Assembly (NCBI GenBank): GCA_963575745.1 | Contig: CAUYUJ010016366.1 | Location: forward strand, 161,001-225,000 | DNA length: 64,000 nucleotides | Direction of reading: 5' to 3' | Origin: Prorocentrum cordatum | Lineage: Eukaryota > Sar > Dinophyceae > Prorocentrales > Prorocentraceae | Shown: piece after piece, positions 1 to 10,660 of the stretch | Layout of the letters: the number at the start of each line of letters is the position of its first letter | How positions within the stretch are numbered: the first letter of the stretch is position 1 | The notes under the pieces: model-generated | Seen by the model: the letters and a program-made list of their open reading frames with translations, nothing else | What the model was told of the DNA's origin: nothing | The model's database searches: none | Position numbers and translations under genes: made by a program

Positions 1-186
1 AACACAGGGGGTGCGCAGGGGGTGGTTCCTTACCGCGGTCACTATCCATCGCAGGTTGCGGGGCGTGGCAGGCGTGGCATTTCTCCACACCACAGGGGGT
101 GCACAGGGGGTGGTTCCTCACCGCGGTCACTATCCATCGCAGGTTGCGGGGCGTGGCAGGCGTGGCATTTCTCCACACGCCGCTTC
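1..186. repeat. 88-bp tandem repeat, about two copies
   Basis: The block containing ACCGCGGTCACTATCCATCG recurs 88 bp later with only a few changes; the first copy is cut by the window edge, so the array may extend to the left. No coding signal is seen. Confidence 0.85.
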
Positions 187-284
187 GCCGCATCACAAAG
201 GCCCACGCCCATAGCACGTTCGAACAAAGCAGGGTGCAACATGAGATGCCCACGCAGGACCTAAGATAGGTATGTGGGGCTCCT

Positions 285-455
285 CAGTAGCGTGTTTTTT
301 GTTGATCGCGTGGACCCCCAGAGGTCTCGACGCATTTCCCAGGACCGGCCCTTCATTCCGAGCCGGCTCTTCCTCGTCCCGGGGGCCAGGCGGGGGCCTG
401 CGGAGGCCGGAAGCAGCGAAAAACCGCCCGTCCCGATCTCTGACGGCGCGAGCCG
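285..455 (-). mobile_element. Family D inverted-repeat element, reverse copy
   Basis: Read on the minus strand this matches the elements at 19735-19930, 21310-21495 and 21672-21862: the shared blocks are the CGATCAAC region, GTCGAGACCTCTGGGGG, CCGGTCCTGGG and the closing GATC. It is diverged. The sequence 459-474 just beyond it reads ATG GCC AGG ACC CCA G followed by a perfect GTAAGG donor, a possible tiny first exon, which I do not call. Confidence 0.6.
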
Positions 456-514
456 GTGATGGCCAGGACCCCAGGTAAGGGGATTTGGTTAGTGGCAGGG
501 CCCCCGAGCCCCTT

Positions 515-645
515 AAATTGGCCAGAATCACTAAACCAGGTCTGCCGTAGCTATAGTGTTTTCTCGGGTGACGGCAGTTCTGGTTAGTGGAACGGGCGGG
601 GGGGGCGTCCCCTGGTACACATCACTAAACCAGGTCCCATTAGAC
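515..645. repeat. Small foldback sequence with CACTAAACCAG arms
   Basis: The stretch CACTAAACCAGGTCTGCCGT at 524 pairs imperfectly with ACGGCAGTTCTGGTTAGTGG at 574, and a further CACTAAACCAGG occurs at 625. Similar CACTAAACCACG wording occurs inside the family B elements at 1521 and 31641, so this may be a degenerate relative. Confidence 0.55.
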
Positions 646-671
646 CGTGTTCTGCCAACGCCCGAGCGAGC

Positions 672-1768
672 ATGTCTGAGACCCCAGCGCCTTTGTCTAG
701 GGGGGACCTCACGCAGGCTCTGGCGGAGATGCCGGGCCAGGGCGAGTCGAGGAAGCAGTTCCAGATCCTGGACCCCAGGACCAAGAAGCCGATCGAGGCG
801 AGGTCCCCGCTCGTGGAGCCGCTCAGGAGGGCGGAGCGTAAGGCAGGGCTCGTCTCGACCCCTCTGGCTCGATTCGGTTCGATCTTGACCGACTCCCGCT
901 CCGATTCGATTCGACCTCGGATTCCGAACTGGGTGTCGGCGTTTCAATGGAGGCTTTGACCAGCCCTCCGATTTCTGCTGATCCGATTCATGCCGATCGC
1001 CGATCCGAGGTATTGGAGTGAATCTGGGCTCTCCAGCAAGGCCATGGCCATCATCGACCCCGGCAGCGGCGACGTCGTTCGCGCCCTGGACTTCTCCCTC
1101 CCGAGGCTGGGTGCATCCCCAGATCTCCGAGGGTATGACTATTTCAGTCCGGGCGTGTTTCCTCGGTTTCGTCCTCTTGGGCCCGTCGCTGGGTCCCAGG
1201 ACCGTCACCAATTTGTGCCAGGACGAAAACTACACCGGGGGAACGGGTCGGGACCTCTGGGGCCCGGGACCTTTCTTTTTTATGCCAAAAGTTCGGCGGA
1301 TACTTAGGTCTCGATCCGATCGATCCGCTTCGATATAGGTTGTAGCAGGCCTGATCCAGCTCGATTCCGAGATTCCGTCGAAGCGATGCAGCCCAGTGCC
1401 TGCGCGGCGTCGTTGTGCATCCCCAGCGCAACCGGTCCGATTCGGTTTCGATCCCGTGCCGGTGCAGCCCGATCTGAGGCAAACTTCGATCCGATCCGAT
1501 TCCCGATCCGATGTCTACTGTCGGGGGTGGACAGAACCCCTAACAGTGACACGTCGATTCGTGAATTGTCCGTTTTCGGTTCTCGAGAGGGCGCCGTGGC
1601 CGTTATTTTCCAGGCTTGCGCCCGCCAGGTTTGGGCCTCAGGTCGTTTTCACTAAACCACGTTTTACTAACGGGGGGTCTGCCCATCCCCGATACTGACC
1701 CTGCCCGAGGGGCGCCGGTTCCTTCACGATCACCGACCCGCGCAGCGGCGCCGCCATCAAGGCCTGAG
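672..1768 (+). CDS. Small multi-exon gene candidate, repeated I-x-DP-x-[ST] motif, function unknown
   Basis: Proposed exon 1 is 672-842 (57 codons from ATG; reads MSETPAPLSRGD, later ILDPRTKKPIEA). Exon 2 starts at 1041 in the same frame (AMAIIDPGSGDVVRAL) with an undetermined end. A final exon around 1711-1768 reads FTITDPRSGAAIKA and stops at TGA. Each exon carries the same short motif, hydrophobic-x-D-P-x-[ST/K], which is the main reason to link them. The 843-1040 intron is phase 0 and has a GC donor and AG acceptor, both inside a 5-bp direct repeat AAGGC (840-844 and 1038-1042), the hallmark of an introner insertion. The second intron is long, holds GATCCGATT-type repeats and a complete family B element (1521-1692), and its borders are unresolved. 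I do not recognise the family. The TGA may be the true stop or an exon edge. Confidence 0.4.
845..1037 (+). mobile_element. Introner-like insertion forming an intron (TSD AAGGC)
   Basis: The 193 bp lie between two copies of AAGGC. Removing 843-1040 (GC...AG) takes out exactly one insertion plus one duplication (198 nt) and rejoins AAG to GCC in frame. The body is rich in GATTCGATTCGA-type repeats; clear terminal inverted repeats are not visible. Confidence 0.55.
1300..1515. repeat. Degenerate GATCCGATTC short-motif repeat
   Basis: The region is dominated by variants of GATCCGATTC, TCGATCCG and GATTCCGATC, related to 870-1000. It lies in the proposed second intron of the 672-1768 gene. No coding pattern. 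Confidence 0.6.
1521..1692 (+). mobile_element. Family B introner-like element, 172 bp, TSD TACTG
   Basis: It starts TCGGGGGTGGACAGAAC and ends GTCTGCCCATCCCCGA, imperfect inverted termini, and is flanked by perfect direct repeats TACTG (1516-1520, 1693-1697). The element at 31641-31812 is colinear and has exactly the same length; a third copy (171 bp, reverse) lies at 33456-33626. Confidence 0.85.
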
Positions 1769-1872
1769 GGCGGCCGGGCGAGCCGCGGTAGGCTCGCCCG
1801 AGTTCCGGCCGAGGCGCGTTCGCTCGCAGGCCCGAGCCACCACGGGCTCCGAGACCATCTCCCAGTACTCTT

Positions 1873-1996
1873 GGCATCGCTCGGACGTGTACATTTTTGC
1901 TCGGCGAGGACCATCGAGGAACATCCTTGATCATTTAGCGAAAAATGCTCACACGAAATCGAAAAATGCACGGGGAATGGACGTCCGAGCGATGGT
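1873..1996 (+). mobile_element. Family F MITE-like element with 15-16 bp inverted termini
   Basis: The left end GGCATCGCTCGGACGT and right end ACGTCCGAGCGATGG are near-perfect inverted repeats. The second copy at 30282-30406 shares the whole interior (a CATTTTT tract, GGAGCATCCTTGATCATTT-like middle). Confidence 0.8.
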
Positions 1997-1999
1997 GAG

Positions 2000-2411
2000 A
2001 ACTCCTTGCGACCCAAAAGGGAAGGGAGTCCAGCTGAAAGGGGAAGGTGCACTAGATTTTGGGAGAGTGTTTTGCAAGTGTACTGCGCCGGAGACTTGTA
2101 TTGCATTGTATTGCAACGAGTGTCTTGCACGCGAGAGCCCAGCAATACATTCTCGCCCGGCATTGTATCGATTGCTCGCCCCGAATCTACTGCAACCTCA
2201 CAAACCTATTGCACCAAACCTATTGCACCACCCCCTTGTCGCTGGACGCCCTTTTGGGCCAACCCGAAGTGTGCACAGGAGTCGCCGCTTGGAGCTGGCT
2301 GCGAGGCTGAGGTGGGAGGTGCTGGGCTCGAGAAGGCTTCCGTTCCCCTGTGCTGCCTCCGTGGGCGGCCCCGGGACCGTCGGAAACGGTTGCGGAGTGC
2401 CAGCTAAACGC
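2000..2411. other. No gene recognised
   Basis: Short open frames exist on both strands, but none has convincing composition or a partner elsewhere. The stretch 2085-2230 has several TATTGCA/TTGCACC words but no regular period. Confidence 0.5.
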
Positions 2412-2582
2412 AGGAGGGAAAGAAACACACAGACACAATTAATCGTCGAGTCCCTGGAAAATGTGGGAAAATATGGGAATTGGGCGGGAAGACAAAAACC
2501 CAGAAAATATGGGAAAATATGGGGAAATATGGGGAACAATTTTATTTGTGTGTATTTATTTGTGTGTTCCAGGGCCCCTTCA
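2412..2582 (+). repeat. Family G repeat, uninterrupted copy (empty site for the CTTGGGG element)
   Basis: It begins AGGGAAAGAAACACACAGAC, passes through repeated AAATATGGG words and ends TTTATTTGTGTGTTCC AGGGCCCCTTCAT. The same sequence occurs at 17025-17122 plus 17995-18032, there split by an ~855-bp insertion, so this copy shows the pre-insertion state. Confidence 0.8.
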
Positions 2583-3736
2583 TAAACCCCACGAGGAATC
2601 TGTAGATCGATCGGCCCTGGTCCCCCTGTCGAGATCGGTTTTTTAAGCTGGACCCATCCAGCTCAGACCCCCTGGCCGCCTCCAAGTCGTCGCCCTCCTG
2701 CCGTAGTTCAGCCCGGCTGGTGCACGCTGCGTGTTGGGAGTGCGGGCCCGGACGTGTTGCAGAACCCCCAGCGGGGCAAGAGGAGGGGCCGATCAGCCGT
2801 GCCCAGAGGCGTCATGGATTACGGATCCGATTTGCCCTGGGGCGTTCTAGTACCTCAGCTCTGGATTGAGCTGACAGCGTGTCGCCAGAGGGTTCGCAAC
2901 GCCATGGTGGCCCTGGGCGAACCAGCACCAGGAAGTAGACTACTGTCAAGACGCTCAAATAAGGACCACTTTGGGCTCAGGAGGGGCTCTGACTCCCGGG
3001 CCGCTCCTATGATCTAACTCGGAGATCTGATTCGTGGCCGAGGCTCGCCGTGGCCACAAAAGCCCCCTCGTTCCTTATTCAGCGCTCCTCATGGTAGCGT
3101 GATGACTGTAGTTCTGCAACCACTGCTCCCGGCTGTTGTAGATAGTCGATGACCAGGCATGGCAAGAAGGACGATCAGAATATCATTGCAGTAGTCTTCA
3201 AGTAACTTATTTGGGCTCCAGGCTCCAGCTTGGAGGGATGGCGTCAGCATGCTCCTATTTCCAAGGGTCGGGAGCGCGCACAGCAGATAGATCTGGGAGG
3301 TAATCAGAACGGGTCTGGCACGAGAGCCCCGCGGAAAGCTGAGGTGGCACGCACATCGTGTGGACGAGAGCCGGCAGCAATTGATAGATATCCGTATCTT
3401 GTGGTAATGGCGGTGGGCTGCACGTGGGGCAGAACGGAAACAAGGAGTAATACTTGAGCAGTTCTCTGTCACGATTAGCAAGCACTGTTGGGCAGACAGC
3501 GAGCCAGACAAACTACAGCTGTCCTAAAGTATCGTACGGATGAGAAGCGACTCAGCCACCTTCAGCTGACCACATCCAGCGAGGAGGTCCACCGATGCAT
3601 CCCCGTCCTGGATGAAGGAACAGTCTTGGGCGTGGCGCCGCACAGAGGTGGCACCGCATCAGCAGGGAGGACCCTCCTTTGGGCTCCTGTCGCGACGGTG
3701 GTGGTGGTACCGCTTCTGTCTACTCCCTCTCCTCTG
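2583..3736. other. No gene recognised
   Basis: Mixed unique-looking sequence. The longest open frames (2754-3017 plus strand, 3089-3511 minus strand) show no motifs or similarity within the window, and I do not call them. Confidence 0.45.
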
Positions 3737-3911
3737 GCGGTAACGGGCGTTACCAGGGGGGGATGGGGGGCTAGTAACGTCACGATTTGGGCTTGCGCCG
3801 TCTGGGAGCTCGCTGCTCCTAGCCATTCCCAGACAGCGCCAGCTCGAACCGTGGCGTGACCAGGTGGGCGGGTGGAGAAGGGGGGGCAGCCCTGGTAACG
3901 GGCGTTACCGC
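3737..3911. mobile_element. Foldback element with CGGTAACG...CGTTACCG ends
   Basis: The left end GCGGTAACGGGCGTTACCAG mirrors the right end CTGGTAACGGGCGTTACCGC. Further inside, GTCACG...GCCGTCTGGGA pairs with TCCCAGACAGCGCC...CGTGAC, so most of the ~175 bp can fold on itself. No target duplication was found. Confidence 0.7.
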
Positions 3912-4084
3912 GATCAGCTTCACAACAAGCTCTAGCAGAGAGGGGCTTCGGAGCCAAAACATATGTTGTTCGTTACAGTAGTTTGCTTGCAGATGCCGAT
4001 CGCCCCTCTCCGGCGGCGTCGGTGTCATGGACTCGCGTCCATTGTCCCTGGAGGCCGGCGCCATTCCGCCTCGACAGTCCCTCC

Positions 4085-4230
4085 TTTAGTTGAAATAACG
4101 GTAGATGGCCTTCGGGGGGGGCCTCTTCGCTACGGCTGGACGCAGCTCGGGAAATTGGTGCGTTTGGACGCCAAGAAGGGCTCGGGGATAGATCTTGAGT
4201 TGCCGTTGTCTCAATTTGCTCTGCTCCGAT
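4085..4230 (+). mobile_element. Family C-like element, plus copy
   Basis: Shares a colinear block (TTGAAATAACGGTAGATGG, CTACGGCTGGACGCAGCTCG, AATTGGTGCGTTTGGA, GAGTTGCCGT) with the reverse complement of 21495-21630, and more weakly with the introner at 32151-32317 through the GTCGCCACGGCTGGA-like core. Confidence 0.65.
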
Positions 4231-4254
4231 CCACCTCCTTCTCTCCCCCGCCCA

Positions 4255-6010
4255 GGCGCGTTGATTTCCAACGCAATGAGTGGCGCGAGCCTGCATGCAC
4301 GGAGGTATCCAGTGCCCACAGCGGTTGTGGGCATCTGACATGGGTTGTGTCACAGCCCATGTGCAAGGAATCCACTTCTGGATGACCAGCTGCACGATGT
4401 CGGGATCAGTATTAGCCAAGGTCCCTGGCTCGATTTGCTTGTGGAGTTCGTCGACCGTGGTGTCCACCTCCTGTTCGACCTCCGTGTATCTTGGGGCGCT
4501 GGGCTCCGCAGCCTCCTCGTATGCGTACTACTCCACATGTTCTCAATCGGCCTTCTCGGCGCATTTTGGCTGCAGCTGAACGTACGCTGCAATGTCCTGA
4601 AGACGATGGCATTCCCCTTCGTGCGAACCATCGCCGCAGCACGGGACAGTCACGTCCGGCCCCGCATCCTCTGGAGTGGGGTCGATGGTGCCGATATTCG
4701 TGCGCAAGTTGCCTGTGTAAGATGGCGCGTAAGCGCCATCGTTTCCTATGTAGTGTGCCGCGCTGGCGGCCCGCGTAAGCCACCGCGTGGGGTCGCCAAG
4801 TCATCGTGCGCAAGACCCCCTTTCTTTTCGTCGCCCATTTGGTGCTCCTGTCCAGGCCCTCCTAGTGCCGCCGGCTGCGCCATGATCGAACTCTGGACCC
4901 CGGCTGAGCTGGGCCCCAGCAGCTGCGTGGGCGCCTCTTGCATCGGCGCCTCCACCGGGCTTGGAGAGGTCCCGCTGCCAGCGGGCGGCCTCGCTCCGGT
5001 ATCGACGGAAAGGGCACGCAAAGAACAGGGACGAAGGCGAACAGCAGTTCCTGCCCATTTTGAGCAGGACTTGTTGCTGGTGTCGCCGCGGGCGTGGCGG
5101 TCCATTGAGACAGAAAGTCGCCTGCCCAACAGCGGCTGCGTGTTGTCGGTTTTGAACAACATTAGCTCTCCGCTCCGGCTCTGGTCCAGTTGTCGACGAT
5201 GCTCGTTTGATGCTGCACCGTGGGCAAATTGGTCCGGAGAGCTCCATAGGGGGCGAAGCGCTTACCCTCACCTTCTTTTCGTTTGAGACGCGGTCCAAAA
5301 CAAGGGTCGGTGTTGAACAAGATTTGTTGATGGCCATCGTACCCATTATGTACACCGATTACATTCGGGAACGTACAAGAGAAAAATGTACTACCACGAG
5401 CCTGGACTGATAAACCCCTCCGTGTATTGCAATTTACATACGTGCCTGCCCCATCGCGCACTGTCCATATGAAGCAATACCATGCAAGCCAGCCGGCGGT
5501 ATCGTCCCTGCCCGTCATCCTTGGCGACTCATACCATAAGTGCAGAGTCGTTTCCATCAAAAGGCAACGTTTCCATTATAATTTTTTGCCGTCGGAACCA
5601 TACCAAACAGATTAGTGCTTCAAGCGTCCGAACAGAAGCACATCCAAAGACATTTGCTTCTCATTAAGCAGATTGTAGATGTTCTGCCCGCGCGCACGTG
5701 CTGAAATCTGTTGGGGCACCATCCGATTTTCGCAAAATCGCTCAGAAGCCGTACTCGCTTCATCACGGAGTGCATTCGGCGCGTTAGGACACGCGTCCAG
5801 CGCACGAACCGCGATCAAATAACACCATGCTGACCACACGCGCGCGCCGCCAGCCGCGCGTGTCGAATTCGTCCTTAAACCTTGCTGTTGCTCGAAGCAT
5901 TCCGAGGTATAGCGCTGCAGAAACATACGAGAAGTTGATGATGTTTCAAGAAAGGTGCTGCGATCTACGCGATGCAACACATGTTGTGAATCTACGCTGT
6001 GCAGCATACG
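4255..6010 (-). pseudogene. Decayed protein-coding locus of unknown family
   Basis: On the minus strand three consecutive blocks have protein-like composition. Block one (about 5990-5612) contains ALRDEASTASERFCENRMVP and ends GRLKH-stop. Block two (about 5555-5163) contains FPNVIGVHNGYDGHQQIL and LRTNLPTVQHQTSIVDNW. Block three (about 4823-4260) reads LGDPTRWLTRAASAAHYIGN through VPCCGDGSHEGECHRLQDI and WIPCTWAVTQPMSDAHNRCG, all in one frame but with two in-frame stops (TGA about 4550, TAG about 4535). Another frame just upstream of block three (MGDEKKGGLAHDD) would join it by a one-base shift. The Cys/His content of block three is notable. I assign no family; the pattern is that of an old coding copy with stops and frameshifts, not a working gene. 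Confidence 0.45.
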
Positions 6011-6225
6011 GTGTGCAATCTATGTTGTGCATTTTTTGGGAGCAATCTATGCGGTGCAGCCAGCGTGATGCAATATGTGTGCTGTGCGGTATGTCGCGCC
6101 ACCTATGTGGTGCAATCGACGTGGTTCATTATGTGGTACACTCTATGTGGTGCGATCTATGCGATGCGCAATCTATGTGGTGCAGTATCTGTGGTGCGAC
6201 CTATGTGGTGCAATTGGTTTCTGAC
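5955..6225 (+). repeat. TATGTGGTGCAAT short tandem array
   Basis: Irregular 12-20 bp repeats of TGTGGTGCAATCTATG wording. The same array type occurs at 7185-7600 and, inverted, at 25232-25306, always next to the boundary motif of the composite satellite units. Confidence 0.75.
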
Positions 6226-7184
6226 AAACGAGTTGACACAGTCCATGCTCTGGCAAACATCCCACCCACCTATCCGCAACTTGGTTTGCAAAACACCTGC
6301 GGATGGGTGTGTGGCGTTGGCTGATCTATCTCTGCGGCCGTGCCGGCCCAAGCACGCGCGCGCAGCGGCCAGCAAGTTTGGCGCGACCGGCGCGGCCGCG
6401 GTGGCCCTGACCGCTTGGCACATCCCAGCGGGCACTTGAGCGCGAGTCGGCGGCTTGGGCGGGCGCAGTATCATGGCAATGTCGACAACGGTAGACACGA
6501 TGATGATCGTAGCGATGTTGCTGGCGATGTTGACAACGACAACGGCACGGCCAGTGCGGGCGCCGATGCTGATCGCGCCGACGACGATGACGGCGTCCTC
6601 GCGTCGGCGATGAAGGTTTTGGAAAGAGTTCGACATGCGCGCGCGGCCGACGCGCGAGATTGGCTCGCATGGTGTTCTTTGACACGGATCATGCCCCCCC
6701 CTAGCACGCGCGCAAGGGCTATCGAATGATTTCGGCATGCGGCGCCAGAGGCTCGTTTGGCAGTTTGCCATCACAATGTTGATTGTCTCGATGCTTCCCT
6801 TATGAATTCGCAAGCGTGCGGGCGCATGGTTTTTTTCTGAAAACTGATGTTGCGAAACCATGTGCTTTATATGATTATGGAAATCGCAACGACATTTAAG
6901 GTTTTGACGGATTTCGGCATGCGCGCGCGACGACGCGCGCGCGTGCATTTCGTCCAATTTTTGCGCGAGGGATGTTGCGAAATTTGTGGTTTGTGATAAA
7001 CGAGTTCGCGCGCAGAGCATTGTTTGGAAATGATGGCGGGGGGAGGGGGCCTGATACCGGTTCGGCTGGGATGCTGCGAGCTCATATTTAGGATGGACGA
7101 TGGTGCAGAACCAGATGCAACTTGCATTACGAAAAGGTGAACCGATAATCTTTGGTGGAGGGATTGAGTCTATTCTCTTTCAAA
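6226..7184 (+). repeat. Composite satellite unit 1
   Basis: Starts with the boundary motif (CATCCCACCCACC...CGCAACTTGGTTTGCAAAAC near 6260-6290), continues through GATGTTGACAACG-rich repeats (6475-6600), GCGCGC-rich blocks, TATTTAGGATGGACGA (about 7085) and a CTATTCTCTTT block (7170). This is the same module order as 7600-9085. No genuine coding region is seen. Confidence 0.6.
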
Positions 7185-7600
7185 CAAGGAGAGCGCACGT
7201 GGTGCAATATATGTCGTGCGCGTTGTGCGGTGCAATCGGCGTGGTGCAATATATGTAGTGAAATCTACGTTGTGCAGCCTTTGCGGAGCAATGTATGTGG
7301 TGCAACATATGTGGCACAGTCTATGTGGCGCAAACGAGTTTGTGAACCTACGTGGTGTAATCGGTGTGGTACAATCTGCTTGGTGCGCAATGTCTGTCAT
7401 GCTGAGTCGGTTGTGCAGTATACGTGGTACAATATATGTGGTGTGCAACCGACGTGGGACAATATATGTGCAGAGTTATATGTGGCGCAGCTTGCGTTGG
7501 GCAATCCACGCGGTGAAATCGACGCGGCGCGGTCAATGTGATGCCGTCGACGTGGTGCGGTGTACGTGGTGCAACTTATGTGGTGTATTCAGTTGCCGAA
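7185..7600 (+). repeat. TATGTGGTGCAA short tandem array
   Basis: Roughly 25 degenerate copies of a TATGTGGTGCAAC word, opening frames on both strands by periodicity only. Confidence 0.8.
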
Positions 7601-8274
7601 CTTGAAGTTGTCAACTCCACTGCCCGCGCAATCATCCCGCCCACCCACCCGCAACTTGGTTTGCAAAACTCATGCGGGACCGAGCACAGATATCGCTCCA
7701 GGGTCGTCTTGGAGCCCTCGGGGGCGTCTCAAGAGCGCCCCAAGAAGGCCGGAGAAGCAAGACGGCCGACGACGACGACGACGACGACGGCGGCGACGTC
7801 GACGACGTCGACGTCGACGACGACGAAGACGACGACGCCGACGCCGACGACGACGACGAAGACGACGATGACGTCGCCAACGAAAACGACGACGAGGAAG
7901 GATGGAGGACGACGACGGCGACAACGACGACAACGACGACAACGACGACAACGAGGGAGGACGGACGACAGCGACGACGCGAACGACGAAGAAGGAGGAA
8001 GGGCGGCGACGCCGACGACGAAAACGACGAGGGAGGAGGGAAGACGACGACGAGACGACGACGACAACGACGACGACGACGGCGACGAAATAGGAGGGAC
8101 GACGACGAAACGCCGACGACGGACGACGACGACGACGACGAGGGAGGAGGAGGAAGGACGACCACGGCGACAACGACGACGGAAACGACCACGACGCCAA
8201 AGAGGACGACGACGACGAACACGAGGAAAGACACAGGACGACGTAGGCGACGACGACGACGCGGGAGGAGGGAG

Positions 8275-8321
<47 letters not shown>

Positions 8322-9085
8322 CGCAAGAGCGCGCGCACACGCTTTTGTTGAAAATCCGTGTTGCGAAATCTTGTGTTTTTGTAGGTTTTTTGGACGCGCG
8401 ATTTTGAAATCCTTCCGAGACCGATGGGTTTTGAAGGATCCGGCGTACGCGCGCGACGACGCGCGCGTCTGCACTTCGTCCCATTTGTTGCGGAGGATCC
8501 TCGCGACGGCACACGCGCAAAGGTGTTCGACAGATTTCGACATGCGCGCGCGACGCCCGTTTGGTAGCATGTTGTGTAAACCTTGAATGGTTATCTTAAG
8601 ATTTCGCAAGAGCTCGCGCGTAAGCTTTTTTTTTTTTGCAGCTCAGTGTTACGAAACTACGGTTTTTTGGGGAACTCGATTGCGAAATCCTTCTGGCACC
8701 GAAGGTTTTCGAATGATTTCGGCATGCGCGCGCGACGACGCGCGCGTGTGCACTTCGTCACATATGTTGCAAGGGATTCGCGAAAAAAGTGCTATGTTAG
8801 AACAAAATGTCACCGCACAGTGTTTTTTTTCTTTTTACCAGGGAACCTCAGGGGGGGGAACCCGGCTGGCCTGGGACATTGCGGTTTCATATGTAGGATG
8901 GACATGTGGTCAGAATCATATGTGATTTACATACCCGAAAGGGGGGCGATAACGCCGGGGGAGGTAAAGTTTATTCTTTGTTAGAAAGGATAATCAATCA
9001 CTTGCCCAAACTGAAGCTGTCCTCTCCGCTGCCCGTGCAAGCATCCCACCATCCCACCCGCAACTTGGTCGCAAGACCTTTTAAG
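7600..9085 (+). repeat. Composite satellite unit 2 with GAC trinucleotide array
   Basis: A boundary motif (about 7610-7672) precedes a (GAC)n-dominated array at 7762-8328. Next come two diverged sub-repeats with TTTTTGTAGGTTTTTTGGA, GGCATGCGCGCGCGACGACG and CACTTCGTC (8335-8780), then GTGCTATGTTAGAACAAAA, GATGGACATGTGGTCAGAAT and a closing boundary motif at 9015-9085. The whole order recurs inverted at 25232-26530 and 26530-28075. The long open frames inside are products of the trinucleotide repeat. Confidence 0.8.
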
Positions 9086-10660
9086 TCCGTGACGGTGGGA
9101 ACCAAATTGCACTTAACGAAAAACGGGGGCCGTTAACCCCGGGGGGAGAAGGGGAGGAGATTGCAATTCTTTTGTGGACAAACAAATTTACCTAGCCAAG
9201 CTTGAAGATGTCACATCCACTGCTCGCGCAAGCATCCTACCCACCCATCCCCAACTTGGCTTGCGAAGCCCATGCGGCGGCGATTGCGATGACTGTTCGG
9301 CGCTGGCTGGCGCATCGCCGAGGCCGCGCTGGCGCGCATGCTCGCGCGCGCAACGGCCAGCTAGTTTGGCGCCTCCCAGCCGGCACTTCAGCGCGAGTCG
9401 GCGACTTGGGTGGCCGCAGTATCAGGGCAACGTTGATAGCGGCATAACCGATGCTGATCGGAGCAATGCCGGCGCCGATGCGGATCACGCCGACGACGAT
9501 GACGGCGCCCTCCTCCTCCTCCTCCTCCTCCTCCTCCTCCTCCTCCTCCTCCTCCTCCTCCTCCTCCTCCTCCTCCTCCTCCTCCTCCTCCTCCTCCTCC
9601 TCCTCCTCCCTCCTCCTCCTCCTCCTCCTCCTCCTCCTCCTCCTCCTCCTCCTCCTCCTCATCACGCCGACGCGTCGGTGAGGATGGGTTTTGGAAGGAA
9701 TGCGACACGCGCGCTGCCGACGCGCGAGAGTGGCCCGCATGGTGTGGTTTGACACGGATCACGGATCGTTCCCCCCACCCCCGCCCAGCATGCGCGGAGG
9801 AGGAGGAGGAGGAGGAGGAGGAGGAGGAGGAGGAGGAGGAGGAGGAGGGGAGGAGGGAAGAGGGAGGAGGGAGGAGGGAGGAGGGAGGAGGAGGGAGGAG
9901 GGAGGAGGGAGGAGGGAGGAGGGAGGACGGGGGTGGGCCCCTTTCTGTGGTTTGACACGGATCACGGATCACGGCCCAGCATGCGCGCAAGGGTGTTCGA
10001 ATGATTTCGACATGCGGCGCAAATGGCCTGTTTGGCAGATTGTGATAACGAAAACGTTGTCAAACCCTTGGGTTCTTTAAGAATCCGCCAGGCCGCGAGC
10101 GCGGGACCCGCGATTCCGGAACACTCGTTTTTGAAATTCGTGGGAAACTTCCAGCTTTGAAACGACGCGCGCGCGTGTTCCGTCGCATTTGTTGCAAGAG
10201 TTTTTTGCGACAGCACGCGCGCAACGGCTTTCTTGCGATTTCGGCACGCGAGCGCGCGCGCGAGGCCCGTTTGGAAGCATGGCATGACAACGATGAAAAA
10301 CCAATGGTTTCATATATACATACTGATGTGTATACTTATATATATATATATATATATATATACATCGATATTTACATACATGTATGTATATACAGATACA
10401 GAACGACGAGAGCGCAGGGAACACGGTTGTTTTGAGCAGTCTGGTTGCGAAGCCATGTGTTGGCACACGTGCTCGGGACATTCGGGCTTGAAAATCTTAC
10501 AAAACCGAAGTTTGTGAATTAATGAGCTTTGATAAACGGGTGCGTGCGCAAAGTATTTCTGCTGAGGATGGACAGAGGGATTACTGGTGTGGCTGGGATA
10601 ATTCGCGCTCGTTTCTAGGGTGTACGATGGGGCAGAAGAATTTGTAAATTGCATTGCGTA
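9086..10660 (+). repeat. Composite satellite unit 3 with paired (CTC)n and (GGA)n arrays
   Basis: The boundary motif recurs at about 9205-9270. A (CTC)n tract runs 9510-9660 and a (GGA)n tract 9796-9933; they are complementary and can pair. The word GTTTGACACGGATCACGGATC...CCCAGCATGCGCG occurs before and after the purine tract (9745, 9948). A (TA)n stretch lies at 10337-10362. Confidence 0.7.

Noticed and set aside
542-563. CCGTAGCTATAGTG as another spliced-leader relic
   Set aside because: Matches only the first half of DinoSL and then needs gaps; no ATG relationship.
7538-8586. Asp/Arg/Thr-rich frames in the GAC array (also 25670-26400, 27240-27915)
   Set aside because: Homopolymer-like products of GAC, ACG and CGA codons.
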